Positions 42,614 to 50,714 of a stretch of DNA of 64,000 bases are shown piece after piece (positions within the stretch are counted from its first letter, which is position 1; each line of letters opens with the position of its first letter). The stretch spans positions 744,001-808,000 of the forward strand of contig NZ_FNYJ01000001.1 of assembly GCF_900108875.1 (NCBI RefSeq), read 5' to 3'. The notes beneath the pieces were generated by a model, which saw nothing but the letters and a program-made list of their open reading frames with translations, had not been told where the DNA came from and ran no database searches. A program made the translations under genes and the position numbers. The stretch comes from Pseudomonas sp. NFR16 (GTDB lineage: Bacteria; Pseudomonadota; Gammaproteobacteria; Pseudomonadales; Pseudomonadaceae).

Positions 42614-44548
42614 TCAGGATCGGCTGATGGAGGCGATCGCCCGGGCCAGTTCCAGCTGATTGAAGGGCTTGGGCAGTCGTTGTGTGGTGACGGTGGTCAG
42701 CGTCGGGTTATCGGTGAAACCCGACGCGATGATGACCGGAAGCGCGGGATCCAGTCGGGCAATGTGCCGGGCCAGTTCGGTGCCGGTCATGCTCGGCATG
42801 ATGTGATCAGTGATCACCAGGTCAACGTCCACATGGTCACTGATAACGGTCAGTGCTTCGTCGCCGCTGTTGGCCGTGACCACCTGATGACCCAGGTCTT
42901 CGATCATCGCCTTGGTGCTCATCAGCACCAGAGGATCGTCATCCACAAACAGCACTTTGAGCGGCATCGAGCGCGCCTCGCCATCGCTCGCCCCTTCATT
43001 CAAGGGCACAGACTGCTCCGGCGTGGCAACCGAGACGGGCAGCCACAGTTCAGCTGTCGTTCCTTTGCCAGCGGTGCTGCTCAGCACCAGTTTGCCGCCG
43101 GACTGCGCGGCCAGCCCATGCACCATCGACAGCCCGAGGCCTGTGCCTTTGCCCAGTCCCTTGGTCGTGAAAAACGGCTCCATGGCGCGCTGCAACGTGG
43201 CGTCATCCATGCCGCTGCCGGTGTCGGATACCGAAATGCAGACGAACTCCTCCAGCCGCATTGCGCCAGCCACACGTGGCAACGACACTTCCTTGGCCGA
43301 CACCACCACGCTGCCGCCGTCGGGCATGGCGTCCCGCGCGTTGATCATCAGGTTCATGATCGCCATTTCCAGCTGCCCTGCATCGACGAACACCGGCTTC
43401 AGGCGCAGTGGGAAGCGGGTTTCCACGGCGATATTGGCGCCCAGCGACGTACCCAGCAGCTCCGACATGCCACGGATCAGGTTGCCGACATCGACAGCCC
43501 TTGGCGTCAGCTCCTGCCTGCGCGCGAAGGCCAGCATTCGCTGCGTCAATGACGAACCGCGCTGTGCAGCGGCCATCGCGTTGTCCAGCAGCGAGGCCGA
43601 TTTCGGATCGTCCACCAGACGTTTTTTGACGATGCCCAGACTGCCGAGGATCACCGTCAGCAGGTTATTGAAGTCATGGGCGATACCACCGGTGAGCTGG
43701 CCAATGGATTCCATCTTCTGGGACTGATACAGCGCTTCGCGGGTCTCCTTCAGCGTAGTCTGTGCCTGGACTGCTTCGGTGATGTCGCGGGTGATTTTGG
43801 CGAAACCGATGAATTGCCCGTCGTCATCGCGGATCGGATCGATGACCACGTGCGCCAGAAAACGCGTCCCGTCCTTGCGCAGCCTCCACCCCTGCCCCTC
43901 GAACCGCCCTTCGCTGCGCGCGGTCAGCAACGCGTGTTGAGGTCGGCCGGCGTCGGCATCCACTGGCTCGAAGAACAGCGAGTAATGCTGGCCGATGACT
44001 TCGGCAGGGCTGTAACCCTTGATTCGCTCGGCACCGGCATTCCAGGTCGTGATGATGCCCGTCGGATCAAGCATGTACAGCGCGTAGTCAGTGACACCTT
44101 GAACCAGCAGGCTGAACTGCCGTTCACTGTTGCGCAATGCCTCTTGCGCCAACCTGCGCTCGGTCAGGTCGCGGGTGACCTTGGCGTAGCCGATCAACGT
44201 GCCATCGGGGGCATGGATCGGGTCGATCACCACCAGCGCCCACAGCCGCGTGCCGTCTTTTCTGACACGCCAGCCCTCGCCTTCGAAGCGTCCGGACGTG
44301 GCGGCGATCTGCAGCGCTCTGCCGGGCATGCCCGCCAAGCGGTCCTCTTCGGTGTAAAACAACGAGAACGAACGGCCGACGATCTCGGCTTCTTCGTACT
44401 GTTTGATCCGCCGGGCGCCGGAGTTCCAGCTGCGTACGATCCCGTCGGTGTCGATCATGTAGATGGCATAGTCGATGACGGCATCGACCAGCAAACGGTA
44501 GCGATTATCTTGTGTGAGCAATCCTTGGGAGGACTCGGCTGGTTGCAT
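42614..44548 (-). CDS. Hybrid histidine kinase, PAS-PAS-HK-REC
   Basis: A 644-residue soluble hybrid kinase. Two PAS domains (about residues 15-135 and 145-260, each with GxGWRxRKDGTRxxAxVVIDPI) are followed by a histidine kinase with phosphoacceptor H291 in GGIAHDFNN, ATPase boxes NLMINARDAMPDGG, DTGSGMD and GLGKGTGLGLSMVHG, and a C-terminal receiver (residues about 530-644) with VDDD, DLVITDHIMP and PKPF. The PAS domains look like those sensing redox or small ligands, but no cofactor residue can be named. A GAGGCG site supports the ATG at 44548; 44620 is an alternative. It follows the response regulator and KaiC-like genes on the same strand. Confidence 0.88.
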   Translation of the reverse strand: MQPAESSQGLLTQDNRYRLLVDAVIDYAIYMIDTDGIVRSWNSGARRIKQYEEAEIVGRSFSLFYTEEDRLAGMPGRALQIAATSGRFEGEGWRVRKDGTRLWALVVIDPIHAPDGTLIGYAKVTRDLTERRLAQEALRNSERQFSLLVQGVTDYALYMLDPTGIITTWNAGAERIKGYSPAEVIGQHYSLFFEPVDADAGRPQHALLTARSEGRFEGQGWRLRKDGTRFLAHVVIDPIRDDDGQFIGFAKITRDITEAVQAQTTLKETREALYQSQKMESIGQLTGGIAHDFNNLLTVILGSLGIVKKRLVDDPKSASLLDNAMAAAQRGSSLTQRMLAFARRQELTPRAVDVGNLIRGMSELLGTSLGANIAVETRFPLRLKPVFVDAGQLEMAIMNLMINARDAMPDGGSVVVSAKEVSLPRVAGAMRLEEFVCISVSDTGSGMDDATLQRAMEPFFTTKGLGKGTGLGLSMVHGLAAQSGGKLVLSSTAGKGTTAELWLPVSVATPEQSVPLNEGASDGEARSMPLKVLFVDDDPLVLMSTKAMIEDLGHQVVTANSGDEALTVISDHVDVDLVITDHIMPSMTGTELARHIARLDPALPVIIASGFTDNPTLTTVTTQRLPKPFNQLELARAIASISRS

Positions 44549-44676
44549 GGTCGCCTCGGCGCGGGGTTTCAGGCTGCGCAATGTGGATGAATCCGCCGGT
44601 AAACGTTGTCGCACATGCATTCAATGGCACGGCACAGCGCCCGGCGGCGACTTGATGCAGATACGACTCGCATTGC

Positions 44677-45039
44677 TCAGTCCGATCGGAGAACGTCCTT
44701 CACGGCTGCGATGACCGCCTGGATGTCGAACGGCTTGTCGAAGACCCTCACGAACAGATCCGGGCGCTCCATTCCCAGATGCGCCTGGGCGCCACTCATC
44801 AGCATGACCGGCACATTGCCCAGCGTCTTGTGCGTACGGATTGCCTCCACCAGCTCAATGCCGTTCATGCCCGGCATCATGTAGTCGGTTATGACCAACT
44901 GCGGTTTCTCCCGGTCCAGGATGCTCAGCGCCTTCTGCCCGCTGCCGGCCGTGACTGTCAGATACCCCTCGTCTTCCAGCGCGTAACTCAGTATGTCGGC
45001 GATCAGGTATTCATCGTCGACAATCAGTATCGTGGTCAT
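44677..45039 (-). CDS. Single-domain response regulator (CheY-like)
   Basis: A 120-residue receiver without output domain. The acidic pair is in LIVDDE (residues 6-10), the phosphorylation site is D52 in VITDYMMPGMNG, and the conserved lysine lies in VFDKPFD. Such proteins act through protein contacts, often with a kinase or ATPase partner. It lies 27 bp after the KaiC-like gene and 128 bp before the hybrid kinase, all on one strand, so it is a plausible phosphate carrier between the kinase and the KaiC-like ATPase. Confidence 0.9.
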   Translation of the reverse strand: MTTILIVDDEYLIADILSYALEDEGYLTVTAGSGQKALSILDREKPQLVITDYMMPGMNGIELVEAIRTHKTLGNVPVMLMSGAQAHLGMERPDLFVRVFDKPFDIQAVIAAVKDVLRSD

Positions 45040-45066
45040 AAGGTCCCCCGCCCGCTCAAGCGATCA

Positions 45067-46512
45067 TCAGCTTAAGGACGACCGAGAGGTGGATGCATTG
45101 TCCCTGCCGTCAGGGCCATGCAAGCCAACCTTGTTGACGTTCATTCCCTGAGCACCGAGGGCAAGTTCGAGTATCGACGGGTCGTAGGCGTTGTCGCGGA
45201 TCTTCAGGATCGACAGTTGACGGGTGATCTGCATCGGTTCCTGCGCGAAGCGGATCAACAGCAGGTTGTCGACAATGCCCGACAAGTCCGGCGCCGGCGC
45301 GTCGATTTCGTTGCCCAGGAGGCTGCGCACTTCCCATGAGGCCAGCACGGTGACGCCTCTGGCGCGCAATTCACCCATCAACGCGGTGAACAGGTCCAGA
45401 ATGCGTGTCTTGTCGGCGGCTGCGCGGGCCATGCCGCCCAGGCTGTCGATGAAGAGGCGCTTGATTGACTTCTGCTCGACCAGTCGCAGCAGATCGATCG
45501 CCAGTTTGTCAACCAGCTCGGTGGTGACCGACCGCCAGACAACGTGCAACGCGCCGGACTGCTCCATCGCTTCGAGATTCAGTCCGAATGCGGCAGCCTT
45601 GAGCCGGAGCCGCTGGGGCGACTCATAAAAGCCGAACAGCAAGCCGGGGGCTTCCGCGGTCGACTGGCCAAGGAAGTTCAGGCCGAACGATGTCTTGCCT
45701 GCGCCCGAAGGGCCCAGAAGCAAGGTCACGGACGAACCGACCAGACCGCCGCCGATCATCGGATCGAGGGTCGGCAGGCCACTTGGCACGATCGAGAGGC
45801 GATCGCTGTCACGCAGCGCCGAGCAGGTGACCGTGCTCTCAAGGCGCGGGTACACCACCAGACCGTCCTCGGTGATTTCGCACTCGTGCGACCCGGAAAT
45901 CGCGCCGCTGCCGCGGGTCTTGCGTAACTTGATGCGGCGCACGGAGCGGCTGCCGACCAACTCCTCGCCCAGCTCCAGAACACCGTCCACCATGGTGTGC
46001 TCAGGGCTGCCGTCGTCCAGTTGCGAGCTGGTCAGGAAGAACACCGTGCAACCGGCAAACGCAGCGTGCCCTTGCAACTCGGAGATGAAGCGTTTGGTGT
46101 TCAGCGCCGACTCGGCTTTGGAGCGAGCATTGAGCAGGCCGTCGAGGATCATTACCGTGGACTTCTGACGAACGATCTCCCGGCGCAGCAGCTTGACCAC
46201 TTCTTCGAGGCCGTCGTTCTCCATGGTGTCGAAGGCGCTGACGAACTGAATCTGATCGCCGATCTTGTCCTTGTCGAAAAAGCTCAGCGTCGAGAGAAAC
46301 TGGAACAGCCGCTCATGGGGCTCGGCAAGCAGCGTAGCGAACAGGACGCGACCGCCATTGGTGGCGTGGTGGAAACCGATCTGGTTGGCCAGAATGGTTT
46401 TGCCGGAACCCGGGCGTCCCTGGATGATGTAAGAGGATCCCGAAACGAATCCGCCTTTTAGCAGCTCATCCAGTCCTTCAATTCCGCTATGAAGGCGTTT
46501 TAGCTGGTTCAA
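45067..46512 (-). CDS. KaiC-like double-domain ATPase
   Basis: A 481-residue protein with two RecA/RAD55-type KaiC domains. Walker A loops are GRPGSGKT at residues 32-39 and GPSGAGKT at 267-274; Walker B-like strands are TVMILDGL and RLFIDSLGG. The position of the paired catalytic glutamates of cyanobacterial KaiC has single glutamates here (FATLLAEPHERL and FGFYESPQRL). There is no kaiA or kaiB gene nearby, so a clock is not implied; related proteins in non-cyanobacteria are tied to stress tolerance. It is the first gene of a set with a response regulator and a hybrid kinase. Confidence 0.87.
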   Translation of the reverse strand: MNQLKRLHSGIEGLDELLKGGFVSGSSYIIQGRPGSGKTILANQIGFHHATNGGRVLFATLLAEPHERLFQFLSTLSFFDKDKIGDQIQFVSAFDTMENDGLEEVVKLLRREIVRQKSTVMILDGLLNARSKAESALNTKRFISELQGHAAFAGCTVFFLTSSQLDDGSPEHTMVDGVLELGEELVGSRSVRRIKLRKTRGSGAISGSHECEITEDGLVVYPRLESTVTCSALRDSDRLSIVPSGLPTLDPMIGGGLVGSSVTLLLGPSGAGKTSFGLNFLGQSTAEAPGLLFGFYESPQRLRLKAAAFGLNLEAMEQSGALHVVWRSVTTELVDKLAIDLLRLVEQKSIKRLFIDSLGGMARAAADKTRILDLFTALMGELRARGVTVLASWEVRSLLGNEIDAPAPDLSGIVDNLLLIRFAQEPMQITRQLSILKIRDNAYDPSILELALGAQGMNVNKVGLHGPDGRDNASTSRSSLS

Positions 46513-46677
46513 AATGTGCTTCCTCCGCTGAAGGGTCAGCGTAGTGAATGGTGCGGCTGGAACGCGCGTTTAAAGTGCGCATTCTTCCGTGTTTGAGGAA
46601 GCTTTCCAAGCTCAATCATCAACGTGGCTGCAACTGGCGGGAATTAATGCGCGCAAGGCGGGCACAGTGCTGCGTCT

Positions 46678-46875
46678 TCAGGGCGTTTCGGACGTGTCCG
46701 ACGTGGCAGGTGCTTCTTCGACACAGCCGGCCGTTTCCGCTCGGGACTGTTCGCTGCGGCGTTCAGGGTCGTCCGGTTTGATCGGTGCAGAGAGAGGATA
46801 CTCAGGCGTATCATCGCCGCCCTGGACCGGATCGGTGCTGGCGTCAGGGGCGGGTATCGTTGGTTTGCTGGTCAT
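46678..46875 (-). CDS. Possible small disordered protein
   Basis: A 65-codon frame (MTSKPTIPAPDASTDP...) rich in P, D, S, E and T, lying in the 520-bp gap between the KaiC-like gene and the aminotransferase gene. No clear ribosome site and no known family are seen, so it may not be expressed. The composition is nevertheless less random than in most shadow frames. The rest of the gap holds the KaiC-gene promoter and a 9-bp tandem repeat. Confidence 0.3.
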   Translation of the reverse strand: MTSKPTIPAPDASTDPVQGGDDTPEYPLSAPIKPDDPERRSEQSRAETAGCVEEAPATSDTSETP

Positions 46876-46959
46876 TGCGATGGGGTCCGTGGAGTGGATG
46901 CAGTCGTTTGAGGGCGACTGCTCCAACACGTGCTGTTTATCGGACCAGTGGGCGCGGTC

Positions 46960-47004
46960 GACGCAGCTGACGCAGCCGATGCAGCCGATGCAGCCGATGC
47001 AGCG
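46960..47004. repeat. 9-bp tandem repeat, five copies
   Basis: Five units of GAYGCAGCS follow each other without gaps, 31 bp past the end of the aminotransferase gene (47035). Copy number may vary between strains. Confidence 0.8.
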
Positions 47005-47034
47005 CGCATTCGCCGCTGCAGCCGACGATTTGCC

Positions 47035-48282
47035 TCATTCGAGTTCGGCCAGGCACTGCTCCAGAATGTCCAGGCCTTCATTGAGCACATGGAGTTCGAT
47101 CGTCAGCGGCGCGAGCAAGCGAACGATGTGTCGGGATTTACCGCTGGGCATCAGCAACAGTCCGCGACGTCTGGCGGACTCCAGCAGTTGCGCCATCTGC
47201 GCGGTCCCAGGCTTGCCATCGGCTGACAATTCGATGCCGCGCATGGCGCCCACGCCGGTCAGACGTCCCAGAAACCTGGACAGGCCTTGCGCTTTCCATT
47301 GTTCATAACGCGCCTGCACCACCGTGGCCTGCTGCTCGCCCCACTGCGCCATGTTGGCGTCACTCATCTCGTCCAGCGTCGCAAGGCCTGCGGCGCAGGC
47401 GATCGGGTTGCCGGAATAAGTCCCGCCCAATCCGCCCTTGGGCAACGTGTCCATCAGCGCCTTTCGCCCCACCACGGCACCCAGCGGCACGCCGCCGGCG
47501 ATGCTCTTGCCGAGCAGAAGCAGATCCGGTTCGATGCCCAGTCGGCTGAACGCAAAGCGCTGCCCGGTGCGGCCGAACCCGGACTGGATTTCATCGATGA
47601 TCAGCACGATGCCTTTTTCGTCGCACAGCCTGCGCAGCGCCTGAGCGAATTCGATGTCCAGCGCCAGGAACCCGCCCTCGCCCTGCACCGGTTCGATGAT
47701 GAAACAAGCGACCTCGTCGAGGTCGATTTCCACGCTGAACAGCCGCTCCATTGCCTTGAGCGCCTCGGCTGCGGTTACGCCGTTGTCCGCGCTCGGGTAC
47801 GGCAAGTGATAAACAGTGCCGGGCAGCACGCCGACTCTCTGTTTATAGGGCGCCACCTTGCCGTTGAGGTTGAGCGTCGCCAGGGTTCGACCGTGAAAGG
47901 CGCCGTCAAATGCGATCACTGCCGATTTGCCGGTGTGACCACGGACGATCTTCAGCGCATTTTCAGCCGCCTCCGCGCCACTGTTGGTGAGCATGCCGCT
48001 GACCGGATAACTCACCGGGACGAACGCGGCGAGGCGCTCGATGAACTGCCGATAAGGCACGTGAGGCGCGGCATTGAACGCGTAATGGGTCATGCGTTGC
48101 GCCTGTTCGCAGATGGCGCTGACGATGCGCGGGTTGCAATGGCCCAGGTTCAGCACGCCGATGCCACCCACGAAGTCAATGTAGCGCTTGCCGTCGACGT
48201 CCCAGACTTCGGCATTCTTGCCATGGGTCAGGCTGATGGGATGAACCACGGAAATGGAATTGCTGACAGCGGGAAAAGCCAT
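47035..48282 (-). CDS. Class III PLP aminotransferase (4-aminobutyrate type)
   Basis: A 415-residue omega-aminotransferase. The substrate- and PLP-binding blocks are GMLTNSGAEAAENALK near residue 95, AFDGAFHGRTLATL, FIIEPVQGEGGF and VLIIDEIQSGFGRTG; the PLP lysine is in LLLGKSIAGGVPLGA. It most resembles 4-aminobutyrate aminotransferases, which make succinate semialdehyde and glutamate, but no succinate-semialdehyde dehydrogenase gene is adjacent, so another omega-amine is possible. It lies 116 bp downstream of the glycosyltransferase gene on the same strand. Confidence 0.88.
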   Translation of the reverse strand: MAFPAVSNSISVVHPISLTHGKNAEVWDVDGKRYIDFVGGIGVLNLGHCNPRIVSAICEQAQRMTHYAFNAAPHVPYRQFIERLAAFVPVSYPVSGMLTNSGAEAAENALKIVRGHTGKSAVIAFDGAFHGRTLATLNLNGKVAPYKQRVGVLPGTVYHLPYPSADNGVTAAEALKAMERLFSVEIDLDEVACFIIEPVQGEGGFLALDIEFAQALRRLCDEKGIVLIIDEIQSGFGRTGQRFAFSRLGIEPDLLLLGKSIAGGVPLGAVVGRKALMDTLPKGGLGGTYSGNPIACAAGLATLDEMSDANMAQWGEQQATVVQARYEQWKAQGLSRFLGRLTGVGAMRGIELSADGKPGTAQMAQLLESARRRGLLLMPSGKSRHIVRLLAPLTIELHVLNEGLDILEQCLAELE

Positions 48283-48398
48283 GCTCGATCGTCCTGGAAA
48301 CGGGTGGAATGGCTGCTATCTAAGCGATCTGCGGTCGTCCTCGACAAGCGAAATAAAGGCAACGGGTCATTCCGCAAATTCCTGATGTCCGTCGCGCT

Positions 48399-50024
48399 TC
48401 AGCGGGCCGGCAGGCGCAGCAGAATGTAGTCTTCTTTGTCGAACCGGCCGCTGAGCACCACCGGCAACCTTCCCAGACGCGTGCCTTGCAGCTGCTGGAA
48501 GTCGGCATTGCTCATCACCACATCGGCTGCGCCGTGCAAGGCTTCCAGCTCCGCCGGGGTCAGGGTGAACAGCGGTCGCAGGTCTTCATCGACGTTGACC
48601 ATGAACTTGATGCCTTTGCCATCCTTGCCCATCCCGTGCAGCACGAGCGGGGCGTTGTCGGACCGGATGGCCTGGCGCACCGCCGCGGTGAACTGGCGCG
48701 TGTCATAGAGGTTACGCTCAGCCTTCTCGAATGCACCGATGTAGCTCAGCCAGACCGCCAGCACCGCGCAGGCCGGCAAACCATAGAGCCGCAGCCGCGG
48801 GCGCATCAGCAGCGGCAGCGCCACCAACTGCAGCAGGCCCAGTGCGATCAGCAGCGGCCCGGTGTCACCCAGCGCTTCGGGGAAACGCGGTCGGATCAGC
48901 AGCAAGCCGACCATCAGCGCGCCGGGAATGAAGCAGCAGAGCGTCAGGATCAACCCGCGCAGCCACGCGAAACAGCGTCCACTGCGCGCGTGAAACGGAT
49001 ACGCGGCAATGATTGCCGCCATGGGCAGCATCGGCAGCAGGAAGCGGGCTTTTTTTGCGGCCGGAATCGACAAACCGATCATCACCGTCAACCCGGCAAT
49101 AGCACACAGATGCAGCAAGTGCGAAGCCGCGTTCTTCTGCCCGCGCGCCGTGACGCCCGCTGCCAACAGGACCACGATCGCCAGCGGATAGGCCAGCGCG
49201 TAATTTCCCAGCGAGCGGCTGAAATACCAGAAAGCCGAACTGCCACCGTCTTCAGGGTCCAGGCGTGCGGTGATCTGAGTGCGAACCACTTCAGCCAGCA
49301 GTGCCTCACCGCCAGAAAGTTGGGCCAGCAGCAGCAAAGCCATGGTGCACGCCGCCAGCAACGCCACGGCGATCAACGCAGACACCCACGCCTGGCGCCG
49401 GTTGTGGTTGAACAGGCGATAGCTGCACAGCACGGCAGCGGGGATAATTAGACCGATCGGTCCACGAATGATGAACCCCAGCACCATCAGCCCGTAAATC
49501 AGCCAGAGCCGGCGTCCGGAGGAAAAATGGTCCGTGGCGTAGGCCAGATAAAACACCGCGAAGGTGATACTGGCCAGCATCTGCTCCAGCGACACGGCGC
49601 GGGTTTCGGTGATAAAAGTATTGGTCAGCAGCAACAATGCGATGCTCAGCCACGCCCATCGCCGGGAGTATGGTGCCAGCAGCCGGTACATCAGGCCCAC
49701 CATGATGGCCGATGCCAGGCAAGTGGGCAGCCACGCGCTGAAACTGGTCACCTCCCCCAACGGCACTGAGCAGAGGTAAATGAGCCAGGTGGGAAAACCG
49801 GTGTAATCGGGATAGGGCACGCCGTAGGTGGTCGGGAAGACGCTGGGGCCATGACGCAGCATTTCTTGAGCAAACACCACGAATCGCGAATCTGAGCCGA
49901 CGATCGCCAAGTGTCCGCTGGCTATCACGAACAGCACCAGGGCCAGACCGCCGGCGCTCCAGGCCTGCCGTCTGGCGCGGGCCGGGGTGACACCGGAAAG
50001 AAACTCGGACGCGAGCGATGTCAA
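48399..50024 (-). CDS. ArnT-like glycosyltransferase (GT39/GT83-type)
   Basis: A 541-residue membrane protein with eleven or twelve hydrophobic segments and a C-terminal soluble domain of about 120 residues. The first external loop carries the acidic GSDSRFVVFAQEM motif and YPDYTGFPTWLIYL, the pattern of ArnT/PMT-type transferases that use undecaprenyl-phosphate sugars. It probably adds a sugar to lipid A or another envelope polymer on the periplasmic side. It is smaller and more diverged than Arn operon ArnT, and no arnBCADTEF genes are near. A histidine kinase gene lies 650 bp upstream beyond the repeat array. Confidence 0.82.
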   Translation of the reverse strand: MTSLASEFLSGVTPARARRQAWSAGGLALVLFVIASGHLAIVGSDSRFVVFAQEMLRHGPSVFPTTYGVPYPDYTGFPTWLIYLCSVPLGEVTSFSAWLPTCLASAIMVGLMYRLLAPYSRRWAWLSIALLLLTNTFITETRAVSLEQMLASITFAVFYLAYATDHFSSGRRLWLIYGLMVLGFIIRGPIGLIIPAAVLCSYRLFNHNRRQAWVSALIAVALLAACTMALLLLAQLSGGEALLAEVVRTQITARLDPEDGGSSAFWYFSRSLGNYALAYPLAIVVLLAAGVTARGQKNAASHLLHLCAIAGLTVMIGLSIPAAKKARFLLPMLPMAAIIAAYPFHARSGRCFAWLRGLILTLCCFIPGALMVGLLLIRPRFPEALGDTGPLLIALGLLQLVALPLLMRPRLRLYGLPACAVLAVWLSYIGAFEKAERNLYDTRQFTAAVRQAIRSDNAPLVLHGMGKDGKGIKFMVNVDEDLRPLFTLTPAELEALHGAADVVMSNADFQQLQGTRLGRLPVVLSGRFDKEDYILLRLPAR

Positions 50025-50170
50025 CGGGGTCTCCTCTCGTCAGCGCGAAGCGCGCTCTGCAACGACAGACAGAAGCGTAGCTGCGTTCGCGAGACACACA
50101 TCACCAGCTGCACGAGCGGACCGCCTGACAGCCCCATTGCCTCGAGTTGGGCAGTGCTCGTGCGAGCCAG

Positions 50171-50714
50171 TTCCCGGCTGAAGCCGCTCCTACAACGCAT
50201 TCACCGGGGACATCGCAGTTCACACCGTATTCCCGGTTACACCGCGGCCCGCCCCGCAATCCCGGGCGAGCCGCACAACCGTAGGACCGGCTTTAGCCGG
50301 GAAGGCGTCAGGTGTTACGACACAGATACGATGGCGACCAAACCAGCCTCTTCCCGGCTGAAGCCGCTCCTACAACGCATTCACCGGGGACATCGCAGTT
50401 CACACCGTATTCCCGGTTACACCGCGGCCCGCCCCGCAATCCCGGGCGAGCCGCACAACCGTAGGACCGGCTTTAGCCGGGAAGGCGTCAGGTGTTACGA
50501 CACAGATACGATGGCGACCAAACCAGCCTCTTCCCGGCTGAAGCCGCTCCTACAACGCATTCACCGGGGACATCGCAGTTCACACCGTATTCCCGGTTAC
50601 ACCGCGGCCCGCCCCGCAATCCCGGGCGAGCCGCACAACCGTAGGACCGGCTTTAGCCGGGAAGGCGTCAGGTGTCACGACACAGATACGATGGCGACCA
50701 AACCGGCCTCTTCC
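50171..50714. repeat. Tandem 180-bp repeat made of REP pairs, three copies
   Basis: Three head-to-tail units of exactly 180 bp (50171-50350, 50351-50530, 50531-50710). Each has two REP palindromes in opposite directions: TTCCCGGCTGAAGCCGCTCC at its left end and GTAGGACCGGCTTTAGCCGG 110 bp further. The right end of copy 3 is the last 12 or so codons of the kinase gene, so those codons are duplicated in copies 1 and 2. Copies 1 and 2 share two differences from copy 3 (a T at the stop-codon position and an A in AACCAGCC). The 180-bp length keeps one frame open, producing a spurious repetitive ORF. Confidence 0.95.

Noticed and set aside
45067..46512. Circadian clock locus
   Set aside because: Only a KaiC-like protein is present. 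There is no kaiA or kaiB, and the paired glutamates of clock KaiC are missing.
50171..50714. CRISPR array
   Set aside because: Units are 180 bp, adjacent and nearly identical along their whole length, without short repeats and unique spacers. REP palindromes explain them.
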